NCBI GenBank assembly: GCA_030639665.1
Contig: DAOWCC010000001.1
Location: 1-42,609 of the forward strand
From: Elusimicrobiota bacterium
GTDB lineage: Bacteria > Elusimicrobiota > Elusimicrobia > Elusimicrobiales > UBA9959
Direction: 5' to 3'
DNA: 42,609 bases
Shown here piece by piece: positions 14,911-23,647 of the stretch. Position 1 is the first letter of the stretch. Each line of letters begins with the position of its first letter. The notes beneath the pieces were generated by a model, which saw only the letters and a list, made by a program, of their open reading frames with translations, did no database searches and was not told the DNA's origin. Both the position numbers and the translations under genes were made by a program.

Positions 14911-15324
14911 ATGAGCGACGATAAAAATACAAAAGGCGGAAGTTCCAGACGCCAAGCCAAGAAAAAAAACTATGGAACAATTGCATTTGGAAAAGTTTAT
15001 ATCAATTCTTCTTTTAATAACACTTTGGTAACCATAACAAATGAAAGAGGCAATGTTTTGTGCTGGTCAACATCCGGTGCTAACGGATTTAAAGGATCAA
15101 AAAAAGGCACACCGTTCGCGGCGCAAATTACCGCGTCAAAAGTAGCGGCGAAGGCTCTTGATTATGGAGTTAAACAGGCGCATATTCTTGTAAACGGCCC
15201 CGGCCCCGGTAGAGAAACGGCAATTAGAGCGATTTCTCAGGCCGGTATTCGTGTCATGAGCATAAAAGATGTAACGCCTATTCCACATAATGGATGCAGG
15301 CCGCCAAAACCCAGAAGAGTTTAA
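14911..15324 (+). CDS. rpsK: 30S ribosomal protein S11
   Basis: S11 forms part of the platform near the E site. Marks are AFGKVYINSSFNNTLVTITNERGN, STSGANGFKGSKKGTPFAAQ, and VNGPGPGRETAIRAI, ending TPIPHNGCRPPKPRRV. The 137 residues include a hydrophilic N-terminal leader. AGGAGGT (14889-14895) is a near-perfect ribosome binding site, but 15 bases from the ATG at 14911, rather far. Confidence 0.97.
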   Translation: MSDDKNTKGGSSRRQAKKKNYGTIAFGKVYINSSFNNTLVTITNERGNVLCWSTSGANGFKGSKKGTPFAAQITASKVAAKALDYGVKQAHILVNGPGPGRETAIRAISQAGIRVMSIKDVTPIPHNGCRPPKPRRV

Positions 15325-15402
15325 GATACAGAGAACAGAGAACAGAGAATAAAAAATTCCTTAAATAATCAGTTTCTGTCCCCTGAACCCTAATTTATGT
15401 AG
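15325..15402. repeat. Short direct repeats in the rpsK-rpsD spacer
   Basis: AGAGAACAGAGAACAGAGAA is a tandem seven-base repeat, and TTTCTGTCCCCTGAACCC further on is a loose inverse of it. It belongs with the word-built spacers of this window. Confidence 0.45.
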
Positions 15403-15416
15403 GAGGTTTAGTACCA

Positions 15417-16046
15417 ATGTCAAGATATACAGGACCCAGCTGCAAAAAATGCAGAAGACTTAATGAAAAAATGTTTCTCAAGGGAAGCAAATGCTATAAC
15501 AATTGCGTTGTGGATCGTCAAAAAGCGAGCAGAGATAATAAATTTTCCGGCCGTCGCAAAAAAACATCGGATTATGCCAAGCATCTCAGAGAAAAGCAGA
15601 TAGCCAGATTTTCCGCTCAAATATGCGAAGCGCAATTTAAACGGTTTTATTCCATGGCTACTAAAGTGAAGGGACAAACCGGGGAATCTTTTCTTAAATT
15701 TTTGGAAATAAGATTGGACAATATAGTCAGAAGAATGGGTTTTGCCGTTTCATTGAAAGCCGCCCGTCAGATGGTCAATCACGGTGATGTGAAGGTTAAT
15801 GGCAAAGAAGTTTCCATACCGTCTTATATTCTCAAACCCGGCGATACTATTAGTGTCGACTCTAAGATAGCCGAGAGATTTATTATTAAACAGGGACTTG
15901 AACACGCCGATAAAGGCGCTCTTCGCCCCAGTTTTTTAAGTTTTAATCCTGAGACTCTTACGGGAAAAGTTGAACGCTGGCCTGATAGAAGCGAAGTTTC
16001 CATCAAAGTTGACGAGCAGCTTATAGTTGAATATTATTCCAAATAA
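15417..16046 (+). CDS. rpsD: 30S ribosomal protein S4, zinc-binding form
   Basis: S4 nucleates 16S 5'-domain assembly and helps form the mRNA entry pore. The N-terminus carries a four-cysteine site at C9, C12, C26 and C30, so this is the C+ form. The middle contains KTSDYAKHLREKQIARF, and the S4 RNA-binding domain begins at LEIRLDNIVRRMGFA with VNHGDVKVNGKEVSIPSY. The 209 residues are typical. AGGAGG (15402-15407) precedes ATG 15417. Confidence 0.97.
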   Translation: MSRYTGPSCKKCRRLNEKMFLKGSKCYNNCVVDRQKASRDNKFSGRRKKTSDYAKHLREKQIARFSAQICEAQFKRFYSMATKVKGQTGESFLKFLEIRLDNIVRRMGFAVSLKAARQMVNHGDVKVNGKEVSIPSYILKPGDTISVDSKIAERFIIKQGLEHADKGALRPSFLSFNPETLTGKVERWPDRSEVSIKVDEQLIVEYYSK

Positions 16047-16203
16047 GGCGTGTGACAAAAGCGGCGATTTGGCTGCAAAAGCAATCAAAAACGCGAGCTT
16101 TTAATCAGCAAAAATATATGTAGGGTTTTTCCGCTTGCCAAACCAGTGTCAGTTAGATTTTTGACGGGCAGGTGGCGACCCCAGAATTAGGAGGCAGTAC
16201 ATT

Positions 16204-17187
16204 ATGACTCAAGATTTTTCAAAACAGCTCCACATACCGGAGAACATTACCGTGGAAGAGAAAACCGCCACCAATAGTTATGCTAAATTTATAGCGGAAC
16301 CTTATGAAAGCGGTTATGGACATACCGTTGGCAATTCAATAAGAAGAGTTATGCTTTCAAGTCTGGACGGCGCGGCTATTGTTGCCGTAAGAATTAAAGG
16401 CGCCACTCATGAGTATTCGACGATTAAAGGCGTTCAAGAGGATGTAATCAATATACTTTTGAATTTGAAAAAGCTTAGACTTAAAATGACCGGTGAAGGC
16501 CCCGAAACACTTTATGTTTCTCTTAAAGGAAAAAAAGAAGTCAAGGCTTCCGATATACGGGAAAATGCCAATATCAAAATTGTCAATAAAGACCTTGTGA
16601 TAGCGCATCTTGAATCCGGAACGGAATTTGAGGCTGAGTTTGAAATTGCCAGAGGAGCGGGCTATCTTACCAGTGAAGAAATTAAGGCCAAAATAAATCT
16701 TCCCGCGGATTTTATTCCCATGGATTCGCTCTTTTCTCCGATACAAAAAGTTCATTATTCGGTAGAGAATGCCAGAGTCGGTCAAAGAACCGATTATGAC
16801 AGACTTGTAATTGAAGTATGGACGGACGGAACCATAACCCCCATTAAGGCGGTTAATCAGACGGCTGCTTTGCTGAAGAATTCTTTATTGCCTTTTCTTG
16901 GCGGAAAAAACAAGTCCGAGGAGACTTCCAAGGTTGAGACAAGCGAAAAAGAAACTCAGAAAACAAGCGCCGATTCGGATATGGATGAGCAAGGAGTTGA
17001 AATGATTGAGCTTTCCTCCCGCGCTTCAAATTGCTTAAAGGTGGCCGGCATAAGAACAATCGGAGAACTCATTCACAGAACGGATGAGGATTTGCTCGCG
17101 GTTAAGAATTTTGGAAAGAAATCTCTTGATGAAATAAAAGAAAAAATCGCGGAGATGGGCTTAAGCCTTGGAATGAAGTCCGAATAA
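16204..17187 (+). CDS. rpoA: DNA-directed RNA polymerase subunit alpha
   Basis: Alpha dimerises to start polymerase assembly and contacts promoters and activators. The N-terminal domain (residues about 1-230) has EPYESGYGHTVGNSIRRVMLSSLDGAA, KGVQEDVINILLNLKKL and the ARVGQRTDYDRLVIEVWTDGT motif. A linker of about 30 residues is very rich in Glu, Lys, Ser and Thr. The C-terminal domain (from about 265) has LSSRASNCLKVAGIRTIGELI and KNFGKKSLDEIKEKI, the UP-element binding fold. TAGGAGG is upstream. The 157-base spacer before it is long for the operon. Confidence 0.98.
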   Translation: MTQDFSKQLHIPENITVEEKTATNSYAKFIAEPYESGYGHTVGNSIRRVMLSSLDGAAIVAVRIKGATHEYSTIKGVQEDVINILLNLKKLRLKMTGEGPETLYVSLKGKKEVKASDIRENANIKIVNKDLVIAHLESGTEFEAEFEIARGAGYLTSEEIKAKINLPADFIPMDSLFSPIQKVHYSVENARVGQRTDYDRLVIEVWTDGTITPIKAVNQTAALLKNSLLPFLGGKNKSEETSKVETSEKETQKTSADSDMDEQGVEMIELSSRASNCLKVAGIRTIGELIHRTDEDLLAVKNFGKKSLDEIKEKIAEMGLSLGMKSE

Positions 17188-17212
17188 AATCAGCTAAAAG
17201 AAAGGGATTAAT

Positions 17213-17557
17213 ATGATTAAAAATTTAGGACGCAAAAAACTATCTAAAACAGGTTCTCACAGAAAGGCGATGTATATGAATATGACTAATAGCCTTATAA
17301 TGAGCGAGAAAATAAAAACCACATTGCCTAAAGCCAAAGAATTAAGAGGTTTTGTGGAAAGGATTATTACGGATGCCAAGAAAGGCAGAAAGATGGAAGT
17401 TAGAAAGATTATAAAAGACAGACCTGCTTATGAGAAATTGTTTGATATTCTTGCTCCCCGCTATAAAGACAGACAAGGCGGATATACCAGGGTCATAAGA
17501 ATAGGTTTTAGAAAAGGTGATGACGCTGAAATAGCGATGATAAAATTGGTGGATTAA
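17213..17557 (+). CDS. rplQ: 50S ribosomal protein L17
   Basis: L17 lies near the tunnel exit. The 114 residues open with the diagnostic RKKLSKTGSHRKAMYMNMTNSL and end GGYTRVIRIGFRKGDDAEIAMIKLVD. It is the last gene of the alpha section. Its TAA is immediately followed by the mreB ATG with no spacing at all, so rod-shape genes may be coupled to ribosomal protein expression here. Confidence 0.97.
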   Translation: MIKNLGRKKLSKTGSHRKAMYMNMTNSLIMSEKIKTTLPKAKELRGFVERIITDAKKGRKMEVRKIIKDRPAYEKLFDILAPRYKDRQGGYTRVIRIGFRKGDDAEIAMIKLVD

Positions 17558-18598
17558 ATGTTTGATTACTTTTTTAGTTTTTTTTCCAATGATATAGGCA
17601 TAGATTTGGGAACAGCCAATACTCTCGTATATGTCAAAGGCAGAGGCATAGTTTTAAGAGAGCCTTCCGTAGTGGCAATCGATAAAGAAAAAAGAAAAGT
17701 GCTTGCCGTCGGCAGCGAGGCTAAGATGATGCTTGGCCGAACTCCCGCCAATATAACGGCGGTAAGGCCGTTAAAGAACGGCGTCATAGCTGATTTTGAA
17801 GTTACTCAGGAAATGATTAAGTATTTTATTAGAAAAGTTCATAATAGAAAAAATCTTCTTCATCCCAGAATAGTGATAGGAATTCCCGCCCGTATAACGG
17901 AAGTTGAAAAAAGAGCGGTTCAAGAATCCGCTGAACAAGCCGGCGCCAGAGAAGTGTATTTAATTGAAGAGCCTATGGCGGCCGCCATTGGTTCGGATTT
18001 GCCCGTTTCGGAACCTCATGCCAGCATGGTTTGCGATATAGGCGGCGGTACGACGGAAATAGCCGTTATTTCGCTTGGCGGAATGGTAGTGGCTAAATCT
18101 TTGGATATTGCCGGCGATGAAATGGATGAGTGTATAGTACAATATTTCAGAAAGAAACATAATTTGGTAATCGGCGATACCACCGCTGAAGAAGTAAAAA
18201 TGAAAATCGGTTCAGTCTTTCCTCTTAAAGAAGAGAAAACCATAGAAGTTAAAGGAAGAGACCAGGGTAAGGGTCTGCCTAAAACCATTCTTGTTACATC
18301 CGAGGAAATTCGCCAAGCTTTAATGGAACCGGTGCATTTAATAGTGGAAGCTTTAAAACAAACTTTGGAAGAAACTCCGCCGGAATTGGCGGCTGATTTG
18401 ATAGATAGGGGATTAGTGCTTGCAGGGGGAGGATCTTTAATAAAAGGATTTCCCGAACTGCTTAGGCAAGAGACGGAGCTTCCCGTTCATAGAGCGGCTG
18501 ATCCTTTAAGTTGCGTGGCTTTAGGCTGCGGAAAATTTTTAGAGGAACTTGATAATATACAGCAAAAAACCGATTTTCTTGGTTCTTATCGTAAATGA
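17558..18598 (+). CDS. mreB: Rod shape-determining protein MreB
   Basis: MreB is the bacterial actin that guides lateral wall synthesis under the inner membrane. Actin-fold motifs are present: phosphate 1 IGIDLGTANTLVYVKGRG, phosphate 2 ICDIGGGTTEIAVISLGG-like (seen as CDIGGGTTEIAVISLGG), and adenosine LVLAGGGSLIKGFP. The N-terminus FDYFFSFFSNDIG is amphipathic, suiting membrane contact. At 346 residues it is of normal length. It abuts rplQ without a gap, and the stop is followed by a 148-base gap to mreC. Confidence 0.98.
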   Translation: MFDYFFSFFSNDIGIDLGTANTLVYVKGRGIVLREPSVVAIDKEKRKVLAVGSEAKMMLGRTPANITAVRPLKNGVIADFEVTQEMIKYFIRKVHNRKNLLHPRIVIGIPARITEVEKRAVQESAEQAGAREVYLIEEPMAAAIGSDLPVSEPHASMVCDIGGGTTEIAVISLGGMVVAKSLDIAGDEMDECIVQYFRKKHNLVIGDTTAEEVKMKIGSVFPLKEEKTIEVKGRDQGKGLPKTILVTSEEIRQALMEPVHLIVEALKQTLEETPPELAADLIDRGLVLAGGGSLIKGFPELLRQETELPVHRAADPLSCVALGCGKFLEELDNIQQKTDFLGSYRK

Positions 18599-18740
18599 TA
18601 AGACTTATTAATTATATGAGTAAAAGAGCTTCATTAAAATATCACCTTTGTTTGCTTAACTTCAGCGCTTTGGGCGCTATGCTCTTTGTCTTTTCTTAAA
18701 TCGGTCTTTTTTTTGTCATAGTTCTTCTCGGTGTTTGAGG
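18599..18740 (+). other. mreB-mreC spacer with hairpins
   Basis: AGCGC/GCGCT (18664-18678, loop TTTGG) and T-rich tracts TTTGTCTTTTC and GGTCTTTTTTTTTG are seen. This could be a partial terminator that tunes mreC-mreD-mrdA-rodA relative to mreB. No gene is visible. Confidence 0.3.
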
Positions 18741-18746
18741 GAATTG

Positions 18747-19619
18747 ATGAACAGTTTCAGGACTGAAGATAGTCAAAATATAACAAAAATAGTTCTAGGG
18801 ATATATTTATCCATAGCCTGTTTCCTTCTTATTTTTCCATCATCTTCATTTGTTTATTCAGCCAGAGCATTATTCAGTTATGTTTTGTATCCCTCGCTTG
18901 ATTACGGGGCTAAATCCGAATTTTATTTGCGCAATATTCCAAAAAATATTTCAAACCTTCTTGAAACCGATCAGGAAAATCGCCGTCTTTCAGTTTTGGT
19001 TAATAATAATATTATCGCTTTAAATCACGCCAATACACTTATAAAAGAAAATGAGAGGTTGGTTAAGCTTCTTGATTTAAGTTTTTCTTTTTCCTGGGAT
19101 GGAACTTGGGCCAGAATTATCAATAAGAGTCCAAATAATTGTTATAGTTCTTTTTTTATTGATAAAGGGGAGAATCATGGCATTAAGGTTAATTCCACCG
19201 TTATAGCCGCTCATGGGGCTAAAGTCGGTTTAGTGGGAAGGGTTTTTGAGGTGTATAATAAGTTTTCCAAAGTGGTTTTAATTACCGATAATAGATTTTC
19301 TTCTGTGGGTGTTTTTGGAAGAGATGAAACTGAAAGTTTGATATCCGGCGCCGGAAAGGAATTATTGAAAATGAGACATATTCCCATTAAAGCTGATATC
19401 GCCAAAAATACAGAGGTTTTTACTTCAAGAACCAGCATTCTTTTTCCTCAAGGTATTTCAATTGGCAGGGTGTCTAAAATATACTCTAAAAAAATGGTTA
19501 TGAATTTTATTGTGGCTGATCTTTTCCCAACCATCAGTATTGGTAATATTAAAGAGGTCTATATTATTAATCGAGAATTACCGAGAGAATTGCGAGATAT
19601 TAAGGATTTAAGGAAATAA
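18747..19619 (+). CDS. mreC: Rod shape-determining protein MreC
   Basis: MreC is a periplasmic scaffold of the elongasome that activates PBP2. One N-terminal membrane segment (about residues 13-35) is followed by a coiled-coil stretch (ENRRLSVLVNNNIIALNHANTLIKENERLVKLL) and the beta-barrel domain with FIDKGENHGIKVNSTVIAAHG, KVVLITDNRFSSVG and LFPQGISIGRVSKI. ATG 18747 (290 aa) has GAGGG about five bases upstream; TTG codons at 18735 and 18744 are weaker choices. It is seven bases from mreD. Confidence 0.93.
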   Translation: MNSFRTEDSQNITKIVLGIYLSIACFLLIFPSSSFVYSARALFSYVLYPSLDYGAKSEFYLRNIPKNISNLLETDQENRRLSVLVNNNIIALNHANTLIKENERLVKLLDLSFSFSWDGTWARIINKSPNNCYSSFFIDKGENHGIKVNSTVIAAHGAKVGLVGRVFEVYNKFSKVVLITDNRFSSVGVFGRDETESLISGAGKELLKMRHIPIKADIAKNTEVFTSRTSILFPQGISIGRVSKIYSKKMVMNFIVADLFPTISIGNIKEVYIINRELPRELRDIKDLRK

Positions 19620-19625
19620 AAAATA

Positions 19626-20105
19626 ATGAAATTTTTTGGGAATATATTTGTGTTTATATTTGTAAGCGTGGTTTATTGGTTATTTAATAATAATTTTCCA
19701 CTTTTTTCCATAGCTCCGAATCTTCTTTTTACATCGGCTATTAGTCTGGCCATACTTTTAAATCCGGTGGTAGCTCTCAGCTTTTGTTTTTTTTGGGGTC
19801 TTTATATGGACATTATGGGCATCAATGCTTTTGGCGCTTATGCCTTGATTTATACGCTTACATGTTACGCGGTTCATATCAGTAAGAAGCATTTTGATTT
19901 CGATATGCCGATTCCTCAAATTATTCTTGTTTTTGTATTGTCTGTTTTGGCATTTTTATTTTATCAGCTTTTATCTTTGATATTTACGGATATTAATCCA
20001 TTGCGATTAAAAAGTTTATTGATAGAGCCAATTGTTAATTCTCTATTGATACCTTTTGTGTTTGCTATTTTTTATTATCTGAGAAGGAAATTGAAAATTC
20101 TATGA
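19626..20105 (+). CDS. mreD: Rod shape-determining protein MreD
   Basis: A small integral membrane partner of MreC. The 159 residues consist almost wholly of about five hydrophobic segments, with the family-type motif FFWGLYMDIMGINAFGAYALIY near residues 56-77. The end overlaps the mrdA start by four bases (ATGA), indicating coupling. Identification rests on topology, that motif and position between mreC and mrdA. Confidence 0.9.
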   Translation: MKFFGNIFVFIFVSVVYWLFNNNFPLFSIAPNLLFTSAISLAILLNPVVALSFCFFWGLYMDIMGINAFGAYALIYTLTCYAVHISKKHFDFDMPIPQIILVFVLSVLAFLFYQLLSLIFTDINPLRLKSLLIEPIVNSLLIPFVFAIFYYLRRKLKIL

Positions 20106-22096
20106 TTGGAAAGCAGCTGCCTCATAATCGGCTGAATTTTTTAAAAATTTCGGTTTATTTTCTAAGTTTACTTTTCGTATTGAAAGTCGTGAATCTTCAG
20201 ATATTAAGACACGACCATTATAAAGGTATTGCTGAGAGAAATAAAACTCAAATTATTTCTCAAACGGCTCCCAGAGGAAGAATCTTTACGAAAGACAAAG
20301 TTCTTGTAAGCGGCAGCCGGCCTTCTTTTTCCCTTGTTTATTTTCCTTTCGGTGATGCATCGGCTAAATATGCCGAAAGTCTTGCCGCCAGCCTTTCCAA
20401 ATATCTGGAAATGCCTCTTGATGATATTAAAAAAAAGCTTTTCCTTGCCGTAAAAAGAGGAACTCCCGTAAGAATCGCGGAAAATTTATCCGATCATAGT
20501 ATGTTTTTGATTAATGAACTTAAAACGGTTTATCAGGGCATTAATATTATTACCGAAGCGCAGAGATTTTATCCCATGAACGGGTTTTTAAGTCATCTTT
20601 TAGGATATATAGGTAAAATCAGTCCCGGCGAATGGAAGTATTTGCGTAATGACAGCAATTACAGCATGGATTCATATATAGGTAAAACGGGTATTGAAAA
20701 AAGATTTGAAAAAGATTTAAAAGGAGAAGATGGAGGTGTTTATTTGGAAGTTGATTCCAAAGGCCGGCTTATGCAAATCTTGGAAGGTAAAAAGAGTGTT
20801 GGAGGTTCAAATGTTTATTTGACCATAGATTCCAAGGCTCAAACCGCCGCGGAAGAAGGTTTGAGAGCTACGGGAAGCGGAAGCGGCGCTGTTGTGGCTA
20901 TTGATCCCCGCAATGGCGCCATTTTGGCTTTTGCTTCATTGCCGGATTATGATTTGAACGCTTTTGTTAAAAGCGCGGGTTCCAATAAAAATCTTAAAAA
21001 TATTAAAGAATTTAATTACGCGACGCAAGGCACTTTTCCTCCCGCTTCAATATTTAAAATCATAGTCGCGGCCGCGGGACTTGAAGCGGAAAAAATTGAT
21101 GTGAAGGAAGAAGTTTTTTGTCCGGGATATTTTGACGCCGGGGCTAGAGTTTTTAAATGCTGGAAAAAAAAAGGCCATGGCCTTATGGATTTTTATGAAG
21201 GCATGATTCATTCATGCGATGTTTATTACTATACGCTTGGCATAAAGACAGGCCCTTTAAGCATTGAGAAAATGGCTAAAAAATTTAGGCTCGGAGTTCC
21301 CACAGGCATTAAGATGCCCAATGAGAAAGCCGGGAATGTATTTGGGCCTTCAAGAAGAGCGAAGAAAAAAAGCTATTGGTTTATAGGAGATACTCTTAAT
21401 TTAAGCATTGGACAGGGAGAAATGTTGGTGACGCCCGTTCAAATGGCGCAGGTAATCGCGGTCGTAGCCAATAAGGGAAAGTTCTGGCAGCCTTATTATA
21501 TTGATAAAGTGGTGAATTTAAAGGGCTATGAAACATTCGCTTCAAAGCCTAAACTTGTAAGCTCGATAAATTTGAAAAAATCCACATGGGAGCATTTAAG
21601 GGAATCCGTAAGAAGAGTTGTTTTAGAAGGCACCGGTTATTCTGCCAGAATAAAAGGCGCAAATGTTTATGGCAAAACGGGAACAGCCCAGAATCCTCAC
21701 GGCGAAGATCATGCTTGGTTTGTGGCTTTCGCTCAAATAGATGATAAGCCTTCGGAAATCGCGGTTTGTGTTTTGGTTGAACATGGCGAGCATGGCTCTT
21801 CGGCGGCGGCGCCCATTGCCAAGCGCGTTATTGAAGCCGTTCTTAGAGATAAGTTGCCGAAGCCGCCAACGGTAGGCGACAGGCAGAAGGCAACAGGCGA
21901 TAGGCGAGAAGCAGGAGACAGGTTACAGGTAAAAGAGGACAGCAAACGGCTTAACGACACACAAAAAATAGAAAGCCGGCGGGTTGCGGGAGACAGGTCA
22001 CAGGAAGCAGGCATACAGGTAAAAGAGGACAGCAAGCAGCTTGATACAGCGCAAGGGGAAACAGATATTCCCAGTATTATGGAACAGGTAAATTAA
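20102..22096 (+). CDS. mrdA: Penicillin-binding protein 2 (elongasome transpeptidase) with repeat-derived tail
   Basis: PBP2 cross-links peptidoglycan with RodA during elongation. One membrane anchor (about residues 15-33) precedes the dimerisation domain (with TAPRGRIF) and the transpeptidase domain. The nucleophile motif is PPASIFKI (SxxK near residue 316), the second motif is probably SCD in IHSCDVYYYTLG, and KTGTA lies near residue 525. The fold should end near DKLPKPPT, about residue 592. The final 70 residues, with VGDRQKATGDR and two copies of VKEDSK, are hydrophilic and derive from intergenic-type repeat DNA. The start overlaps mreD; rodA begins three bases after. Confidence 0.96.
   Translation: MIGKQLPHNRLNFLKISVYFLSLLFVLKVVNLQILRHDHYKGIAERNKTQIISQTAPRGRIFTKDKVLVSGSRPSFSLVYFPFGDASAKYAESLAASLSKYLEMPLDDIKKKLFLAVKRGTPVRIAENLSDHSMFLINELKTVYQGINIITEAQRFYPMNGFLSHLLGYIGKISPGEWKYLRNDSNYSMDSYIGKTGIEKRFEKDLKGEDGGVYLEVDSKGRLMQILEGKKSVGGSNVYLTIDSKAQTAAEEGLRATGSGSGAVVAIDPRNGAILAFASLPDYDLNAFVKSAGSNKNLKNIKEFNYATQGTFPPASIFKIIVAAAGLEAEKIDVKEEVFCPGYFDAGARVFKCWKKKGHGLMDFYEGMIHSCDVYYYTLGIKTGPLSIEKMAKKFRLGVPTGIKMPNEKAGNVFGPSRRAKKKSYWFIGDTLNLSIGQGEMLVTPVQMAQVIAVVANKGKFWQPYYIDKVVNLKGYETFASKPKLVSSINLKKSTWEHLRESVRRVVLEGTGYSARIKGANVYGKTGTAQNPHGEDHAWFVAFAQIDDKPSEIAVCVLVEHGEHGSSAAAPIAKRVIEAVLRDKLPKPPTVGDRQKATGDRREAGDRLQVKEDSKRLNDTQKIESRRVAGDRSQEAGIQVKEDSKQLDTAQGETDIPSIMEQVN
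21871..22044 (+). repeat. Repeat sequence inside the mrdA reading frame
   Basis: GRCAGG words (GGCGACAGGCAG, GGCAACAGGCGATAGG, GGAGACAGGTTACAGG) like those in spacers at 8183 and 8708 are translated here. A 29-base unit ending AAAGAGGACAGCAA and CTT occurs at 21924-21952 and 22014-22042, exactly 90 bases apart, differing at two positions. The spacing keeps both copies in frame. Confidence 0.75.
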
Positions 22097-22099
22097 AAA

Positions 22100-23437
22100 A
22101 TGTTTTTACAGAAATCAAAAATAAAGAAAAGTCGAATAGATTGGTTTTTTTTGGGAGCTATTGCCATATTATTGATAATAGGGACAATATCCATTTTTTC
22201 TTCAGTGGCGGCTCTCGGCAATCAGGCCAGGATAGTAAGAACGCATCTTTTGGCTCTTCCAATCGCGTTTACGGCTTTTCTTTTTGTATGGAATTTTAAT
22301 TATCAGGTTTTTCAAGATCAATGGAAAATTGTTTATGCCGCCATAATTATAGCTTTAACGGGAGTATTGTTTTTTGGCATTGCCGATAAAGGAGCTCAAT
22401 CATGGTTTAGGCTTCCGTTTTTTTCCGTTCAGCCTTCGGAATTCGCGAGAATAGGGTTGATACTTGTTATGGCGAATTATCTTGATAAAAGTATCGGTAA
22501 AATAAAAGAATTTTCGACGGTTTTAATCGCTTTGGGGATATCGGCTCCTGTTTTTTTCTTGCTTATTAAACAGCCTGATTTTTCAGCTATTTTGACAATG
22601 CTGCCCATAGTTTTAATAATGCTTTTTTGCGCGGGCGCGAGATTATTTCATATTTTTATAATCATGGGTTTTGCTTTTACAACCGCTTTATTGCCGATTC
22701 TGTGGACTATGATAGATTTAAATCCCAATCTTATGCAAAATTCTTTCATAAATTTCTTTTACAGTCTTTCTCGGTTTAACTGGTATTTAGCCGCGGTTTT
22801 GGCGGGATTAATTGTTTTCGCGTATATATTTTGGTTTGTATTTTCAAAATTTTACCGGAATATATCAAAACTTTATTTTGTCGGCATAGCGCTGGTTATA
22901 GCATTGGGTTTATTTTCGGGAATCATCGTAAAAAAGCAAATGAAATATTATCAGCAGAAGAGACTTGAAGTATTTCTTTCTCCCAATACCGATCCCAAGG
23001 GGGCCGGCTATAATTTAATTCAGGCGCAGGTGGCGATAGGTTCGGGCGGACTTATGGGAAAGGGAGTTTTTTCCGGCACGCAGGCAAAACTGGGTTTTGT
23101 TCCCGAGAGGCATACTGATTTTATTTTGGCGGTAATAGGCGAGGAAATGGGATTTGTCGGCATAATATTGGTTATGGGTTTATATATTTTTCTAATGAGA
23201 AGAATTGTAAGTACCGCTTATATAGCGCGAGACAGGTTTGGCTATTTGGTGAATTGCGGGATATTCGGTATGTTTATGGTTTATTTTAGCGTTAATTTCG
23301 GTATGCTTTTGGGTTTAAATCCCGTCGCGGGCGTGCCATTGCCGTTATTATCTTATGGCGGTTCAAATTTGGTTTCAACCATGATTGCGATAGGAATAAC
23401 GCAATCCATTTATTCCAGAAGGTACGCGTTGACATAA
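22100..23437 (+). CDS. mrdB: Peptidoglycan glycosyltransferase RodA
   Basis: RodA is the SEDS-family polymerase that works with PBP2. About ten hydrophobic segments are seen in 445 residues. Family motifs include SWFRLPFFSVQPSEFARIGLIL, GAGYNLIQAQVAIGSGG, KLGFVPERHTDFILAVIGEEMG and the C-terminal LPLLSYGGSNLVSTMIAIG. It is longer than most RodA proteins (370-415) because of an extra hydrophobic stretch around residues 215-275. It follows mrdA closely, the usual elongasome pair. Confidence 0.96.
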   Translation: MFLQKSKIKKSRIDWFFLGAIAILLIIGTISIFSSVAALGNQARIVRTHLLALPIAFTAFLFVWNFNYQVFQDQWKIVYAAIIIALTGVLFFGIADKGAQSWFRLPFFSVQPSEFARIGLILVMANYLDKSIGKIKEFSTVLIALGISAPVFFLLIKQPDFSAILTMLPIVLIMLFCAGARLFHIFIIMGFAFTTALLPILWTMIDLNPNLMQNSFINFFYSLSRFNWYLAAVLAGLIVFAYIFWFVFSKFYRNISKLYFVGIALVIALGLFSGIIVKKQMKYYQQKRLEVFLSPNTDPKGAGYNLIQAQVAIGSGGLMGKGVFSGTQAKLGFVPERHTDFILAVIGEEMGFVGIILVMGLYIFLMRRIVSTAYIARDRFGYLVNCGIFGMFMVYFSVNFGMLLGLNPVAGVPLPLLSYGGSNLVSTMIAIGITQSIYSRRYALT

Positions 23438-23440
23438 AAT

Positions 23441-23480
23441 GGAGGACTGGAAGATTAGAGGATTAGAAGATTAGCAACAG
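23441..23480. repeat. Family B repeat (GATTAG words), copy 1
   Basis: GGACTGGAAGATTAGAGG followed by ATTAGAAGATTAGCAAC and AGCAAAAGA. Nearly the same order of words is found at 25861-25910. Confidence 0.6.
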
Positions 23481-23568
23481 CAAAAGACAAAGAAAAGGAG
23501 CAAGGTAAGAGGCCAGAAACGATAAGAAAAACGGAAAGTAGAAAACAGATTTTTAAGTTATGAGCTTA

Positions 23569-23636
23569 GTGGTCTCTGTGCCTCCGTGTGAGAAAAAAAT
23601 AATTCCACACAAAGACGCCAAGACACGAAGAAAGGC
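23569..23636. repeat. Family C-type inverted repeat, copy 2
   Basis: TGGTCTCTGTGCCTCCG with GTGTGAG on the left, and CCACACAAAGACGCC with AAGACACGAAG on the right, form loosely inverted arms around an A-rich loop. Similar words are seen in diverse bacterial genomes as dispersed intergenic elements. Confidence 0.6.
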
Positions 23637-23647
23637 AAGCAGCGAGA

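Noticed and set aside
15325..15416. A leader peptide or attenuator before rpsD
   Set aside because: The AGAGAAC repeats do not give a stable stem with a T-run, and no short frame with a ribosome site was found.
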